In this document: positions 17,404-26,305 of the stretch, piece after piece
Layout of the letters: every line of letters begins with the position of its first letter
Position numbering within the stretch: position 1 is the stretch's first letter
Source: Streptomyces sp. HD
GTDB taxonomy: Bacteria; Actinomycetota; Actinomycetes; Streptomycetales; Streptomycetaceae
Reading direction: 5' to 3'
Assembly (NCBI RefSeq): GCF_028369295.1
Contig: NZ_JAQMYP010000006.1
Span: 186,001-250,000 of the forward strand
DNA length: 64,000 nucleotides
Notes under the pieces: model-generated
Database searches by the model: none
What the model was told of the DNA's origin: nothing
Seen by the model: the letters and a program-made list of their open reading frames with translations, nothing else
Program-made: the position numbers and the translations under genes

Positions 17404-17733
17404 ATGGCTTACGACGAGGGGCTCGCCCAGCGGGTCCGGGAGCGGCTCGGCGCGGACTCGGGCGTCAGCGAGAAGCAGATGTTCGGCGGCATCGCCTTCC
17501 TGCTGCACGGCAACATGGCCGTCGGCGTGAGCGGCGACGATCTGATGGTCCGCGTCGGCCCGGACGGCACCGACGCGGCCCTGGCCAGGCCGGGCACGCG
17601 GATCTTCGACATGACCGGGCGGCCGATGCGGGGCTGGATCCTGGTCGCCGGGGACTCACTCATGGACGACGCGGTGCTCGGCGCGTGGATCGACGAGGGG
17701 TACGGCTTCGCGGCGGGCCTGCCGCCGAAGTGA
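17404..17733 (+). CDS. TfoX N-terminal domain protein
   Basis: The 109-residue protein matches the TfoX/Sxy N-terminal domain: YDEGLAQRVRERLG, then EKQMFGGIAFLLHGNMAVGV, LMVRVGPDGTDAALARPG and MTGRPMRGWILVAGD. Named for a competence regulator of gammaproteobacteria, the stand-alone domain is common in actinobacteria with no known role. It follows the SRPBCC gene by 9 bp and converges on the LysR-like gene. Confidence 0.85.
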   Translation: MAYDEGLAQRVRERLGADSGVSEKQMFGGIAFLLHGNMAVGVSGDDLMVRVGPDGTDAALARPGTRIFDMTGRPMRGWILVAGDSLMDDAVLGAWIDEGYGFAAGLPPK

Positions 17734-17747
17734 GTCCGTTGAGGCCG

Positions 17748-18545
17748 TTACGACCGACGACGGGGCTTGCCGCGCCGGGCGCCCTTGGTTCCCTTGGAGC
17801 CCTGGTTCGCCTTGGAGCCCTGGGCGCCCTTGGATCCCTGGGTTCCCCTGCCGCTCTTGGCGGCCGGGCGCTTGCGCTTCGGCTGCTCCGTGGCGGGCGG
17901 GGTCTGGGACGTCGCACGGCCCCTGGTGCTGTTGATCGTGCGGCCCCGGACGACGCCGATGAAGTCCTCGACCAGGTCGGTCGTCGCCTCCTCCGGCCAG
18001 GACAGGGCGATGCTCGACTGGGGGGCGTCCACGAGCGGCCGGTAGGTGAGGTCCTTGCGGTGGTGGAGGCGGGCCAGCGACTGGGGTACGACGAGCAGGC
18101 CGACGCCCGCCGCGACCAGCTCGACGGCGTCCGCGGTGGTCGCGGGGCGCTCGAAGGCCGGCTGTCCCGGGGGCCGCTCCCAGTCCAGGACGTCGTCGAG
18201 GGGGTGGAAGACAACCTCGTCGGCCAGCTCCTCGGCGGTCACCTCGTCGACCGCGGCGACCACGTGGTCCTTGGGGACGACGACGACCGTGGTCTCGGTG
18301 TAGAGGGGGATCGCGCTGAAGAACGTACGGTCGACCGGGAGCCGTACGAAACCGGCGTCGGCGTCACCGTCCCGGAGCAGCTCGGGTGCCTCGGCCGCGG
18401 TCGCGGCGTGGAGGGTCAGGGGGACGTCGGGGAAGCGCTCGTGCCAGATCCGCACCCACTTCGAAGGGGTCACTCCGGGGACGTACGCGAGCCGGAACGA
18501 CGGTGAGGCCTCCGGGGAGGGCGGGGGTACTTCCGAGCCTGTCAC
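17748..18545 (-). CDS. LysR substrate-binding-domain protein without DNA-binding domain
   Basis: The 265-residue product contains only the type-2 periplasmic-binding-like effector domain of LysR regulators: FRLAYVPGVTPSKWVRIWHERFPDVPLTLH, ELLRDGDADAGFVRLPVD, VVVVPKDHVVAAVDEV, VELVAAGVGLLVVPQSLARL. The usual N-terminal helix-turn-helix (about 60 residues) is missing. Instead there is a highly basic C-terminal tail of about 55 residues with QGSKG repeats and a terminal RRGKPRRRS, which might bind nucleic acid or be disordered. It is divergent from a DUF5997 gene with 90 bp between, a pairing conserved in actinobacteria. Confidence 0.85.
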   Translation of the reverse strand: MTGSEVPPPSPEASPSFRLAYVPGVTPSKWVRIWHERFPDVPLTLHAATAAEAPELLRDGDADAGFVRLPVDRTFFSAIPLYTETTVVVVPKDHVVAAVDEVTAEELADEVVFHPLDDVLDWERPPGQPAFERPATTADAVELVAAGVGLLVVPQSLARLHHRKDLTYRPLVDAPQSSIALSWPEEATTDLVEDFIGVVRGRTINSTRGRATSQTPPATEQPKRKRPAAKSGRGTQGSKGAQGSKANQGSKGTKGARRGKPRRRS

Positions 18546-18635
18546 CTGGCCAGGTTACCGGCGTGGCCGGCGGCGCCGGTCGGCGGGCGGCGGGCGTGGT
18601 CGGCGGGCGTTCACCCAGTCGATACCCTGGGGAGC

Positions 18636-19028
18636 ATGACGTCGCACCAAAACACCCAGACCATGAAGCCCGCGACCGCGGCGAAGAAGCTGGGTGTGTA
18701 CCTCGAAGCCACCCCCGCCGAATTCCAGGAGGGTGTCGTCACGCGCGCGGAGCTGAACGCGCTGCAGGCCGACCCGCCCGAGTGGCTGCGCACGCTGCGA
18801 CTGAACGGCCCGCACCCGCGCCCCGTCGTCGCGCAGAAGCTGGGCATCTCCATCGCGGGACTCGCCCGCGGCGGTGTCACCGAGCCGCTCACCACCGAGC
18901 AGATCGAGGCGCTGAAGCAGGAGGAGCCCGAGTGGCTGCTCAAGGAGCGCGCCACCCAGGCCGAGGTCCGCAAGGAGACGGCCCGGATCAAGAAGCGGGA
19001 CGCTGAGCGCTCGGCACAGCAGTCCTGA
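18636..19028 (+). CDS. DUF5997-family protein
   Basis: The 130-residue protein of unknown function includes KPATAAKKLGVYLEATPAEF, VVTRAELNALQADPPEWL, VVAQKLGISIAGLARGGV and EALKQEEPEWLLKERATQAEV. It is the conserved neighbour of the LysR-like effector-domain protein. The internal QKLGISIAGLARGG segment looks like a short helix-turn-helix, so this protein could provide DNA binding for the partner that lacks it; this is inference only. It converges on the DyP peroxidase gene 24 bp away. Confidence 0.8.
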   Translation: MTSHQNTQTMKPATAAKKLGVYLEATPAEFQEGVVTRAELNALQADPPEWLRTLRLNGPHPRPVVAQKLGISIAGLARGGVTEPLTTEQIEALKQEEPEWLLKERATQAEVRKETARIKKRDAERSAQQS

Positions 19029-19052
19029 CCCCGCCCGGGCCGCCCTGACCGC

Positions 19053-20006
19053 TCAGTCCGTGCCGTCGCCTTCCTCGATCGCTTCCAGGAAGGTGGCCGA
19101 GGGGATGAAGAAGAGGGTTCCGGTCACGGCCTGGGAGTAGTCGAGGATCGGGTCGGGGCCGGATTCGGGGCCGCCCAGGAACATCTTGCGCAGCATGCTC
19201 TCCGGGATCTCGGGTGTCCGGGCGTAGGCGATGAAGTACGTACCGAACTCACCGTGCCCGGGCCTGCCGAACGGCATGGCGCCGCGCAGTATCTCCAGAT
19301 CCTCCCCGTCCGGGCCGGTGACCGTGTTCACGTCGATGTGGGAACCGGGGACGTCGAGTTCGATGTTGGTCAGCTTGGAGCGGCCGATCACCTTCTCCTG
19401 GGCCTCGACCGCCAGGGCCTCCCAGGCGTCCACGTCGTGCACGTACTTCTGGACCATCGCGTAGCTCCCGCCGCTGAACGCGGCGTCCTCGTCACCGACG
19501 ATCGCCGCCTCGGCCGCCGCCTGGCCCACCGGGTTCTCGGTGCCGTCGACGAAGCCGAGGACGTTGCGCGAGTCGAAGTACGCGAAGGCCTGGACCTCGT
19601 CCTGGACGGTGACCGCGTCGCGCAGCCTTTTCATGATCTCGGCGACCAGGGCGAAGCAGAGATCCGTGCGGGCGGCACGGATGTGGAAGAGCAGATCGCC
19701 CGGGGTGGCCACGGCGCGGTGCCGGGAGCCGTCCAGTTCCCTGAAGGGATGCAGTTCCCGGGGGCGCGGCTCGCCGAAGAGCCGGTCCCACGCCAAGGAC
19801 CCGACTCCGGCGACGCAGCACAGGCCGCCGTCGGGACTCGGGAACCCGACGGCACGGACGAGGCCGGCGAGCCCGGCGAGCAGTTCGCGTACCTCCGATT
19901 CGCGCCCGGGCCTGATCGTGACCACCAGGAAGACGGCTACGGGCGCCGGCGGGCTGAGCACCGGCTGTGGCTGCGCACCGGCCCACCGTATAGACGACGA
20001 CGGCAT
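19053..20006 (-). CDS. DyP-type heme peroxidase
   Basis: The 317-residue dye-decolorising peroxidase carries the hallmark GFVDGTENP with the distal catalytic Asp, the proximal-His segment VPGSHIDVNTV, the distal-Arg region ILRGAMPFG, and FFIPSATFLEAIEEGDGTD at the C-terminus. These enzymes oxidise dyes, lignin-like phenolics and porphyrins with H2O2. ATG 20006 has GAGAGGGGA directly upstream. It has no signal peptide and no obvious encapsulin-targeting tail beyond the family C-terminus, and no encapsulin gene is nearby. It is divergent from the TerD-like gene. Confidence 0.9.
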   Translation of the reverse strand: MPSSSIRWAGAQPQPVLSPPAPVAVFLVVTIRPGRESEVRELLAGLAGLVRAVGFPSPDGGLCCVAGVGSLAWDRLFGEPRPRELHPFRELDGSRHRAVATPGDLLFHIRAARTDLCFALVAEIMKRLRDAVTVQDEVQAFAYFDSRNVLGFVDGTENPVGQAAAEAAIVGDEDAAFSGGSYAMVQKYVHDVDAWEALAVEAQEKVIGRSKLTNIELDVPGSHIDVNTVTGPDGEDLEILRGAMPFGRPGHGEFGTYFIAYARTPEIPESMLRKMFLGGPESGPDPILDYSQAVTGTLFFIPSATFLEAIEEGDGTD

Positions 20007-20138
20007 GGTTCCCCTCTCACCCTCAAACCCCGCCAACTAACGATGCCCGGCCGAACAGCGAACGATACCCGCCGAATTTCCGCACATCCGGCCGGTGCGA
20101 CGGGTGCGGGAAGGGGCCTGTCCGAGGCGAAAACCCGC

Positions 20139-22340
20139 ATGCGAACGCACGTGTGGGTCTGGGACCATCCCGGAATGGTCCACCGTCTCGAACCCCTGGT
20201 CATCCGGCACGTCCACCGTCTCCCCACCCCCGCGGGACCCGCCGGGGAAGGCGCCGTCGCGGCACGGCAGTTCGACGCCGCGTTGATGTCCGTGGGCTTC
20301 AAGCTCTCGGCGGAGCTGCTGACCCGGCTGTCGGGGCTGTCCGAGCACACGGTCGTCGACACCGCCGTGCGCACCCTGGGCACGGTCCGCGAGATGGTCG
20401 GCGACCATGTGCGGCACAACGTCTACTTCATCGACTTCCCGGCCAATGTGCCGGACACGTACGACTTCTGGATGCGCTGCGTCGCCGAGGCGCTCACCGA
20501 CGACGCGGCGCGCCCGGGCGTTCTGGAGCAGCTGAGCGAGGGCGTCGTCAACCTGCTGACCCTGCCGTCGTACGGCCGCTACCAGCACACGTACGCCGAG
20601 ATGCTCGGCCACCACGAGGAGCTGATCGCGGCGGCGGGCGACCGGTTGACGGTGCTGCACGGGGGTGCCGAGGCCGAGGCCGAAGTCACCGCCCTGTACC
20701 TGGCGTTGGCGGGCAGCACCACTCCGCTCGGCGAGGACACCCTGCGTGATCTGGAGGTGCTCGCCGAGGCGTGCGTGGACGGGCCGCAGCCCGAGGTGAT
20801 CCCGGTCCGGGAGAACCGTGCGGTGATCAACCGGGCCCGGCTGCGGGCCGGTTCGGAGCCGCTCCTTGACACGGTCACCGATGTGCTGCGGCTGGCCTGC
20901 GCGTTGTCGGGCGGTGACGTGACGCTGCTGGAGCCGACGCGGTTCCGGGGGCTGTCCCGGCCGGTGCGCCGCGTTCTGCTGGCGGGTCTCGACTCGGTGG
21001 TCGCCGCCGCGCCGGCCAAGCTCGCGGACGTCCACGCACACCGTGAGGAGTGGAAGCGGCTCGGCGAGCGGCTGCACCCGCACGAGCACCCGCAGTGGCC
21101 GCACGCCGCCGACGTGTTCGCGGTCGCCCGGGGCGAGAAGCGGGCGCGTTCCTTCGACAGCCTGGTCGAGGAACTGCTCGGCATGCACGACATCACCGGC
21201 GCGGTGAAACTGCTGAAGTCCGCGCCGGGCAAGCTGTTCCGCGTGCTGGACCGGCTGCTGCGCATGGCGCTCACGCAGGAGGAGCGGGATGCGGTCGTGT
21301 CCGCCGCCGAGGAGGTCGTTCCGCAGGTCGCGGGGCGGGTCGTGCTGTCGGTGCGCGAGCATCTGCACAACCGGGCCGGGGACACCGGCGAGCGCCGGGT
21401 CTTCGTCAACCGTCTCGGCAGCGCCTGGGTCACCGGGGACACCCGCCCGCCCGTGCTGCCGGCCGAGCGGGAACGCCTGATCGCCGCGCTCGACGCGGAG
21501 TTGCGGCGCCGGCTGGCGGCTCCGGGACATCTGCTGATCGATCCGGACGTCCTGGACGTCGCGCTGCCGCTCAGCGGCAAGGCGGTCTCGTCCGGGCTCG
21601 GTGTGCTGCCACGCGGCTCGGTGTCGCCGGTCGACGGTGAGCTGCTGCGTTTCTTCGTGTACTGGAAGCAGAAGAGCCGCGACACCGACTACGACCTGTC
21701 GGCGCTGATGCTGGACGCCGACTACCAGACCGTGTCCTGGCTGTCGTACACCAACCTCGGTGAGCTGGAGGGCGAGCACTCCGGCGACATCACCGAAGCG
21801 CCCGACGGGGCCTCGGAGTTCATCAACCTGCGGCTGGGCGCGGTGCGCGGCACCTTCGTGGTGCCGCAGGTGAACCTGTACTCCGGGGAGGGCTTCGAGG
21901 ACGTCGAGGAGTCGTTCTTCGGGTTCATGCTGCGCGAGGGCGAGCAGCAGGGGCGTCCGTTCGAGGCTCGTACCGTGCGGATGAAGTCGGAGCTGCGCGG
22001 TCCCGGCCGGGTGGCGCTACCGCTGGCCTTCCGGCGCGGTGCCGACGGGCGGTGGAGTGCCAAGTGGCTGCACCTGTACCTGAAGGGCAGCCCCACCGCC
22101 AACCAGGTCGAGGGGAACCAGGTGTCGGTGGCGACGCTGCTGCGCGGCATCGTGGAGCGTGAGCAACTGACGATCCGGTACCTCACCGGTCTGATGGACG
22201 CCACGACGACGACCCTGTGGGACGGCAAGACGGTCCCGGATGGGCCCGTGACCTACATCGGTCTGCAGCGTCCCGACGGACTGCACCCTGACTCGCGGGT
22301 CGTGACCCCCGAAAATATGCGCGACCTGATCCCGGCGTGA
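20139..22340 (+). CDS. large protein with TerD-like C-terminal domain
   Basis: The product is about 733 residues. The N-terminal 450 residues are mainly helical without clear motifs (EGVVNLLTLPSYGRYQHTYAEML; FRGLSRPVRRVLLAGLDSVVAAAP; FDSLVEELLGMHDITGAVKLLKSAPGKLFRVLDRLLRMAL). The C-terminal 230 residues resemble the TerD/tellurium-stress fold: LRFFVYWKQKSRDTDYDLSALMLD, VSWLSYTNLGELEGEHSGDITEAPDGASEFINLRL, with the Asp-rich calcium-binding pattern DTDYDLSALML. TerD-domain proteins are stress-linked and numerous in Streptomyces. ATG 20139 or ATG 20175 could be the start; neither has a strong ribosome binding site. The frame runs open further left only as antisense of the DyP gene. Confidence 0.7.
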   Translation: MRTHVWVWDHPGMVHRLEPLVIRHVHRLPTPAGPAGEGAVAARQFDAALMSVGFKLSAELLTRLSGLSEHTVVDTAVRTLGTVREMVGDHVRHNVYFIDFPANVPDTYDFWMRCVAEALTDDAARPGVLEQLSEGVVNLLTLPSYGRYQHTYAEMLGHHEELIAAAGDRLTVLHGGAEAEAEVTALYLALAGSTTPLGEDTLRDLEVLAEACVDGPQPEVIPVRENRAVINRARLRAGSEPLLDTVTDVLRLACALSGGDVTLLEPTRFRGLSRPVRRVLLAGLDSVVAAAPAKLADVHAHREEWKRLGERLHPHEHPQWPHAADVFAVARGEKRARSFDSLVEELLGMHDITGAVKLLKSAPGKLFRVLDRLLRMALTQEERDAVVSAAEEVVPQVAGRVVLSVREHLHNRAGDTGERRVFVNRLGSAWVTGDTRPPVLPAERERLIAALDAELRRRLAAPGHLLIDPDVLDVALPLSGKAVSSGLGVLPRGSVSPVDGELLRFFVYWKQKSRDTDYDLSALMLDADYQTVSWLSYTNLGELEGEHSGDITEAPDGASEFINLRLGAVRGTFVVPQVNLYSGEGFEDVEESFFGFMLREGEQQGRPFEARTVRMKSELRGPGRVALPLAFRRGADGRWSAKWLHLYLKGSPTANQVEGNQVSVATLLRGIVEREQLTIRYLTGLMDATTTTLWDGKTVPDGPVTYIGLQRPDGLHPDSRVVTPENMRDLIPA

Positions 22341-22443
22341 CTGATAGCGTCTGACGTGGCGAGGCCATGAAGGGGCTTCCTTCTCACAACCTCCTTGAAT
22401 TAGCCCTTTCGCTTTCCTCGCCACTCAGCTTCTTTCCGCCGGG

Positions 22444-23559
22444 TCAGCTGTCGTAGTCCACCGTCAGCGTCTCCGACACCGGGTACGACTGGCAGGTCAG
22501 CACGTAACCCGCGTCCACCTCGGCCGGCTCCAGCGCGAAGTTGCGCCGCATGTCCGCCTTGCCATCGGTGACCAGGGCCCGGCAGGTGCCGCAGACGCCG
22601 CCCTTGCAGGCGAACGGCAGGTCGGGGCGGGTGCGCTGGGCGCCGTCGAGGATGGTCCGCTCCCTCGGCAGGGCCGCGGTCGTGGAACGTCCGTCGAGGG
22701 TGATGGTGACCTGGCTGACGGGCCCCTGCGGGCCGCCCTCCTCGTGGTGCACCTCGCGCACGGGCTCGTCGTCGGCGTAGAACAGCTCCTGGTGGACCCG
22801 CTCGTCCGGGACCCCGAGCCCCGCCAGCACCCCTTGCGCGTCCCGGACCATGCCGTGCGGGCCGCACAGCCACCAGTGGTCGGCACCGCGTACGTCGACC
22901 AGCGCCTCGACGAGCGTAGCGAGCCGTTCGGCGTCGATCCGGCCGGAGAGCACCTCGGCCTCACGGGGTTCCCGGGAGAGCACGTGGGCGAGCTGGAACC
23001 GGGTCGGGTAGAGGTCCTTGAGGTCCGCGAGCTCGTCGGCGAACATCACCGTGTCGCTGCGGCGGTTGCCGTAGAAGAGCGTGACCGTCGAGCGGGAGTC
23101 GGCGGCCAGGACGGACTCGGCGATGGACATCATCGGGGTGATGCCGGAGCCCGCGGCGATCAGCACATGGTGGCCGGGCGTGCTGAGATCGGGGGTGAAG
23201 GCGCCGGTGGGGGCCATCACCTCGACGAGGTCGCCGGGGCGTACGTCATTCACCAGCCACGACGAGAACAGTCCGCCGGGCACGACCCGTACGCCGATGC
23301 GCGGACTCGTCCCGACCGGCGAGCAGATCGAGTACGACCGCCGCTCGTCCCGCCCGTCCCACTCGCGCCGCACCGTCAGCGACTGACCCGGCTCGAAGGC
23401 GAACTCCTCGGCCAGCTCTGCCGGGATGTCGAAGCTCACGGCGGCCGCGTCCGCACACAGCGGCTGTACGGCGGCGACGCGCAGGGTGTGGAAGGCCGGA
23501 CGGCGGCGGGTGCGCGGGCGTACCGCGGCGGCCGTCTGTGCTTCGGTGAGGCCTTCCAT
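22444..23559 (-). CDS. paaE: 1,2-phenylacetyl-CoA epoxidase reductase subunit PaaE
   Basis: The 371-residue reductase passes electrons from NAD(P)H to the PaaABC epoxidase. It has an FAD-binding ferredoxin reductase domain (RRSYSICS, residues about 75-82; GGLFSSWL), an NAD-binding domain (LIAAGSGITPMMSI, TLFYGNRRSDTVMFADEL, WWLCGPHGMV) and a C-terminal plant-type [2Fe-2S] domain with CKGGVCGTC plus a downstream Cys (YVLTCQSYP). It is the last gene of the paaABCDE operon and starts directly at the end of paaD. Confidence 0.95.
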   Translation of the reverse strand: MEGLTEAQTAAAVRPRTRRRPAFHTLRVAAVQPLCADAAAVSFDIPAELAEEFAFEPGQSLTVRREWDGRDERRSYSICSPVGTSPRIGVRVVPGGLFSSWLVNDVRPGDLVEVMAPTGAFTPDLSTPGHHVLIAAGSGITPMMSIAESVLAADSRSTVTLFYGNRRSDTVMFADELADLKDLYPTRFQLAHVLSREPREAEVLSGRIDAERLATLVEALVDVRGADHWWLCGPHGMVRDAQGVLAGLGVPDERVHQELFYADDEPVREVHHEEGGPQGPVSQVTITLDGRSTTAALPRERTILDGAQRTRPDLPFACKGGVCGTCRALVTDGKADMRRNFALEPAEVDAGYVLTCQSYPVSETLTVDYDS

Positions 23560-24069
23560 TCAGATCTCCTTGACGTACTCGAACGGCTCACGGCAGGCGC
23601 GGCAGCGCCACAGCGCCTTGCAGGAGGTGGCGGCGAAGCGTGAGGTCTCCTCGGTGTCCGCCGAGCCGCAGCGGGGGCAGGTCACCGCGTGCCGGGTGGG
23701 TGACAGCACCAGCGCGACGGGGCCGCCGCGCGGTGCGGGACCGGGCGGGGCGATGCCGTGCTCGGCGAGCTTGCGGCGGCCGGCCGCGGTGATCCAGTCG
23801 CTGGTCCACGGCGGATCGAGGACGGTACGGATCTCCACGCGCGCGTACCCGGCGTCCCGCAGCCGCGCCGCCACGTCCGCCCGCATCTCGGCCATGGCCG
23901 GGCATCCGGAGTAGGTCGGGGTGAGGCTCGCGACCACCGTGCCGTCCTCGGTGAGCTCCACACCCCGCAGGACGCCCAGGTCGGCCAGGGTGAGCATGGG
24001 CAGCTCCGGGTCCGGCACGGTCGCGGCGATGTGCCGGGCGCGCCGGGCGTCGAGCAGGGTGGTCACCAT
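23560..24069 (-). CDS. paaD: phenylacetate-CoA oxygenase assembly protein PaaD
   Basis: The 169-residue protein has an N-terminal MIP18/DUF59 domain (VPDPELPMLTLADLGVLRGV, TPTYSGCPAMAEM, VLDPPWTSDWITAAGRRKL) and a C-terminal zinc-ribbon region (CPRCGSADTEETSRFAATSCKALWRCRACREPF). PaaD is thought to help assemble the metal or Fe-S centres of the PaaABCE complex. Its start overlaps the end of paaC by 7 nt and its stop abuts the paaE start. Confidence 0.93.
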   Translation of the reverse strand: MVTTLLDARRARHIAATVPDPELPMLTLADLGVLRGVELTEDGTVVASLTPTYSGCPAMAEMRADVAARLRDAGYARVEIRTVLDPPWTSDWITAAGRRKLAEHGIAPPGPAPRGGPVALVLSPTRHAVTCPRCGSADTEETSRFAATSCKALWRCRACREPFEYVKEI

Positions 24070-24890
24070 GTCGCCTCCGGGTGGGCGCGGGCCACGCCCT
24101 GCAACTCGGCCAGCAGCGGGGCGAGATGCTCGGTGTGCTCGCCGTCGCGGCCGGAGCCGGGGATCGGCCGGTACACCGGCATGGGCAGTCCGGCCGCCTC
24201 GGTGACCTGTCGCAGGACGGCGACGACCTCGTCGCGTACGTCGAACGCCGTGAACAACTCGCCCAGATACGGCGCCACCTGCTCCTGCGCCCGGCGCATC
24301 CGGCGGTGCGACTCCGGTGTGCCGTCGCCCAGGCGCACCGCCCACTCCGCCGCGTACTGCCGGTGGTAGGCCAGCTCCTTGACGCCCTTCGTGGCGATCG
24401 CCGCGAGCACGGGGTCCGGGTGTGACGCGAGCCGCTCGAAGTGCGCGAGGCGCCAGCTGGAGAGCACCAGCAGCCGCACGATGGAGAACGCGAAGTCGCC
24501 GTTGGGCAGTTCGGCGAGGCGTACGTTGCGGAAGTCGCCGGCGTCGCGGAAGTAGGCGTAGGCGTCCTCGTCGCGTCCGGTGCCGTCGGCCTGGCCGGCC
24601 CGGGAGTAGAGCAGGCGGGCCTGGCCGAGCAGGTCGAGGCCGATGTTGGCCAGGGCCACCTCCTCCTCCAGCTCGGGGGCGCGGGTGACCCATTCGCCCA
24701 GGCGCTGGGCCGAGATCAGCGCGTCGTCGGCCAACGCGACGCAGAGGGCGGCCAGTTCGGCGGCGTCGATGCCCTCGGGGACGGTCGTGTCCACGCCGTG
24801 CAGCGGGTCCTCGAAGCCGGTGCCGTAGGCCCAGCGGGAGTCGTCCTCGTGTCCCTCGGCGAGGGTCAGGTAGACGTGGTCGTCACTCAT
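24063..24890 (-). CDS. paaC: 1,2-phenylacetyl-CoA epoxidase subunit PaaC
   Basis: This 275-residue ferritin-like structural subunit partners PaaA in the epoxidase. Visible features are DDALISAQRLGEWVTRAPELEEEVALANIGLDLLGQARLLY, the YFRDAGDFRNVRLAELPNGDFAFSIVRLLVLSSW segment, and KGVKELAYHRQYAAEWAVRLGDGTPES. The complex epoxidises phenylacetyl-CoA in aerobic phenylacetate catabolism. It overlaps paaD by 7 nt and lies 10 nt after paaB. Confidence 0.95.
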   Translation of the reverse strand: MSDDHVYLTLAEGHEDDSRWAYGTGFEDPLHGVDTTVPEGIDAAELAALCVALADDALISAQRLGEWVTRAPELEEEVALANIGLDLLGQARLLYSRAGQADGTGRDEDAYAYFRDAGDFRNVRLAELPNGDFAFSIVRLLVLSSWRLAHFERLASHPDPVLAAIATKGVKELAYHRQYAAEWAVRLGDGTPESHRRMRRAQEQVAPYLGELFTAFDVRDEVVAVLRQVTEAAGLPMPVYRPIPGSGRDGEHTEHLAPLLAELQGVARAHPEATW

Positions 24891-24900
24891 GCCCTCTCCT

Positions 24901-25218
24901 TCAGATGTGCGGGACGTCGTCGGGGATGTCGTAGAAGGTCGGATGGCGGTAGACCTTGTCGGCGCTCGGCTCGAAGAAGGGGTCCTTCTCGTCGCGGGTG
25001 GAGGCGGTGATGTGCTCGGAGCGGACCACCCAGATCGACACGCCCTCGTTGCGCCGCGTGTACAGGTCCCGGGCGTGGGTGAGTGCCATCCGGTCGTCGG
25101 CGGCGTGCAGTGAGCCCACATGGACGTGGTTCAGCCCGCGCTTGCCGCGCACGAACACCTCGTACAGCGGCCACCCCTGCTTGTCGGAGGGCCTCTCGGA
25201 CGACTTCTCGGTGCTCAT
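24901..25218 (-). CDS. paaB: 1,2-phenylacetyl-CoA epoxidase subunit PaaB
   Basis: The 105-residue bridging subunit of the epoxidase shows the family core [52 protein letters not shown] and ends [11 protein letters not shown]. The ATG overlaps the paaA stop codon by 4 nt, the usual translational coupling in this operon. Confidence 0.95.
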   Translation of the reverse strand: MSTEKSSERPSDKQGWPLYEVFVRGKRGLNHVHVGSLHAADDRMALTHARDLYTRRNEGVSIWVVRSEHITASTRDEKDPFFEPSADKVYRHPTFYDIPDDVPHI

Positions 25219-26162
25219 GCCACCGCTCCCTTCTCCGCGCGGGCGGCCTGCTTGGCCGCGTGGGCGGTGGCCGCCTCCCGCACCCAGGCGCCCTCCTCGT
25301 GGGCGCTCCTGCGCCGTTCCATCCGCTGGGCGTTGCACGGCCCGGCGCCCTTGATGACCCGCATCAGCTCGTCCCAGTCGGGGGTGCCGAAGTCGTGGTG
25401 GCCGCGCTCGGCGTTCCAGCGCAGCTCCGGATCGGGGAGCGTCACGCCGAGCTTCTCGGCCTGCGGGACGGTCATGTCGACGAAGCGCCGGCGCAGTTCG
25501 TCGTTGCTGTGCCGCTTGATCTTCCAGGCCATCGACTGCGCCGAGTTGGGCGAGGCGTCGTCGGGCGGGCCGAACATCATCAGCGAGGGCCACCACCAGC
25601 GGTTCACGGCGTCCTGCACCATCTCGCGCTGGGCCTCGGTGCCGCGCATCATCGTCATCAGCAGCTCATAGCCCTGCCGCTGATGGAACGACTCCTCCTT
25701 GCAGATCCGCACCATCGCGCGCGCGTACGGCCCGTACGAGCTGCGGCACAGCGGTACCTGGTTGCAGATCGCGGCGCCGTCCACGAACCAGCCGATCACC
25801 CCGACGTCGGCGAAGTTCACGGTCGGGTAGTTGAAGATCGACGAGTACTTCTGGCGGCCCTCGATCAGCCGGTCGGTGAGGTCGGCGCGGTCGGTGCCCA
25901 GGGTCTCCGCGGCCGAGTACAGGTACAGCCCGTGTCCGGCCTCGTCCTGCACCTTGGCGAAGAGGATCGCCTTGCGGCGCAGGGACGGCGCCTTGGTGAT
26001 CCACTCCCCCTCCGGCTGCATGCCGATGATCTCCGAGTGGGCGTGCTGTGCGATCTGCCGGATCAGCGTCTTGCGGTAGCCGTCCGGCATCCAGTCACGC
26101 GGCTCGATCCGCTGGTCGCGCGAGATCGTCGCCTCGAAGTGCTCCTGCAGCTGCTCCGTCAT
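25215..26162 (-). CDS. paaA: 1,2-phenylacetyl-CoA epoxidase catalytic subunit PaaA
   Basis: This 315-residue catalytic di-iron subunit is the first gene of the operon. Iron ligands are visible in the ferritin-like bundle: the E..H pattern in [24 protein letters not shown] and in [24 protein letters not shown] 26162 gives the standard N-terminus [13 protein letters not shown]; a GTG at 26180 is in frame but overlaps the operator. The product oxidises phenylacetyl-CoA to the 1,2-epoxide with PaaB, C and E; the later ring-opening paa genes are not in this window. Confidence 0.96.
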   Translation of the reverse strand: MTEQLQEHFEATISRDQRIEPRDWMPDGYRKTLIRQIAQHAHSEIIGMQPEGEWITKAPSLRRKAILFAKVQDEAGHGLYLYSAAETLGTDRADLTDRLIEGRQKYSSIFNYPTVNFADVGVIGWFVDGAAICNQVPLCRSSYGPYARAMVRICKEESFHQRQGYELLMTMMRGTEAQREMVQDAVNRWWWPSLMMFGPPDDASPNSAQSMAWKIKRHSNDELRRRFVDMTVPQAEKLGVTLPDPELRWNAERGHHDFGTPDWDELMRVIKGAGPCNAQRMERRRSAHEEGAWVREAATAHAAKQAARAEKGAVA

Positions 26163-26179
26163 CGATAACCAGCTTCCCA

Positions 26180-26197
26180 ACCGACCATTCGTTCGGT
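26180..26197. promoter_or_regulatory. TetR-type operator in front of paaA
   Basis: ACCGACCATTCGTTCGGT is an imperfect palindrome with ACCGA/TCGGT ends, resembling operators of TetR-family phenylacetate regulators (PaaR) of other actinobacteria. It sits 17 bp upstream of the paaA start. No tetR gene lies next to it in this window, so the regulator acts from elsewhere. Confidence 0.5.
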
Positions 26198-26249
26198 CTT
26201 AGTGTGACCTGTTTCCGGTGCCCGGGCAAGACCCTTGACGTGCACGAAG

Positions 26250-26285
26250 ACGGCCCAGGACACCCCCGAGGGGTACCTGGGCCGT
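26250..26285 (-). terminator. terminator of the eCIS operon
   Basis: ACGGCCCAGG and CCTGGGCCGT form a perfect 10-bp stem with an inner GC-rich CCCC/GGGG helix, 20 bp beyond the amidase stop codon and before the paaA promoter. It probably ends the 30-kb eCIS transcript. Confidence 0.75.
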
Positions 26286-26305
26286 TCTGCGGCGGGGAGA
26301 AACCG

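Noticed and set aside
19053..20006. DyP peroxidase as encapsulin cargo
   Set aside because: No encapsulin shell gene lies nearby and no typical C-terminal targeting peptide extension is visible.
19254..20138. Left extension of the TerD-like reading frame
   Set aside because: It runs antisense through the well-supported DyP peroxidase gene and has no family similarity, so a start near 20,139 or 20,175 is more likely.
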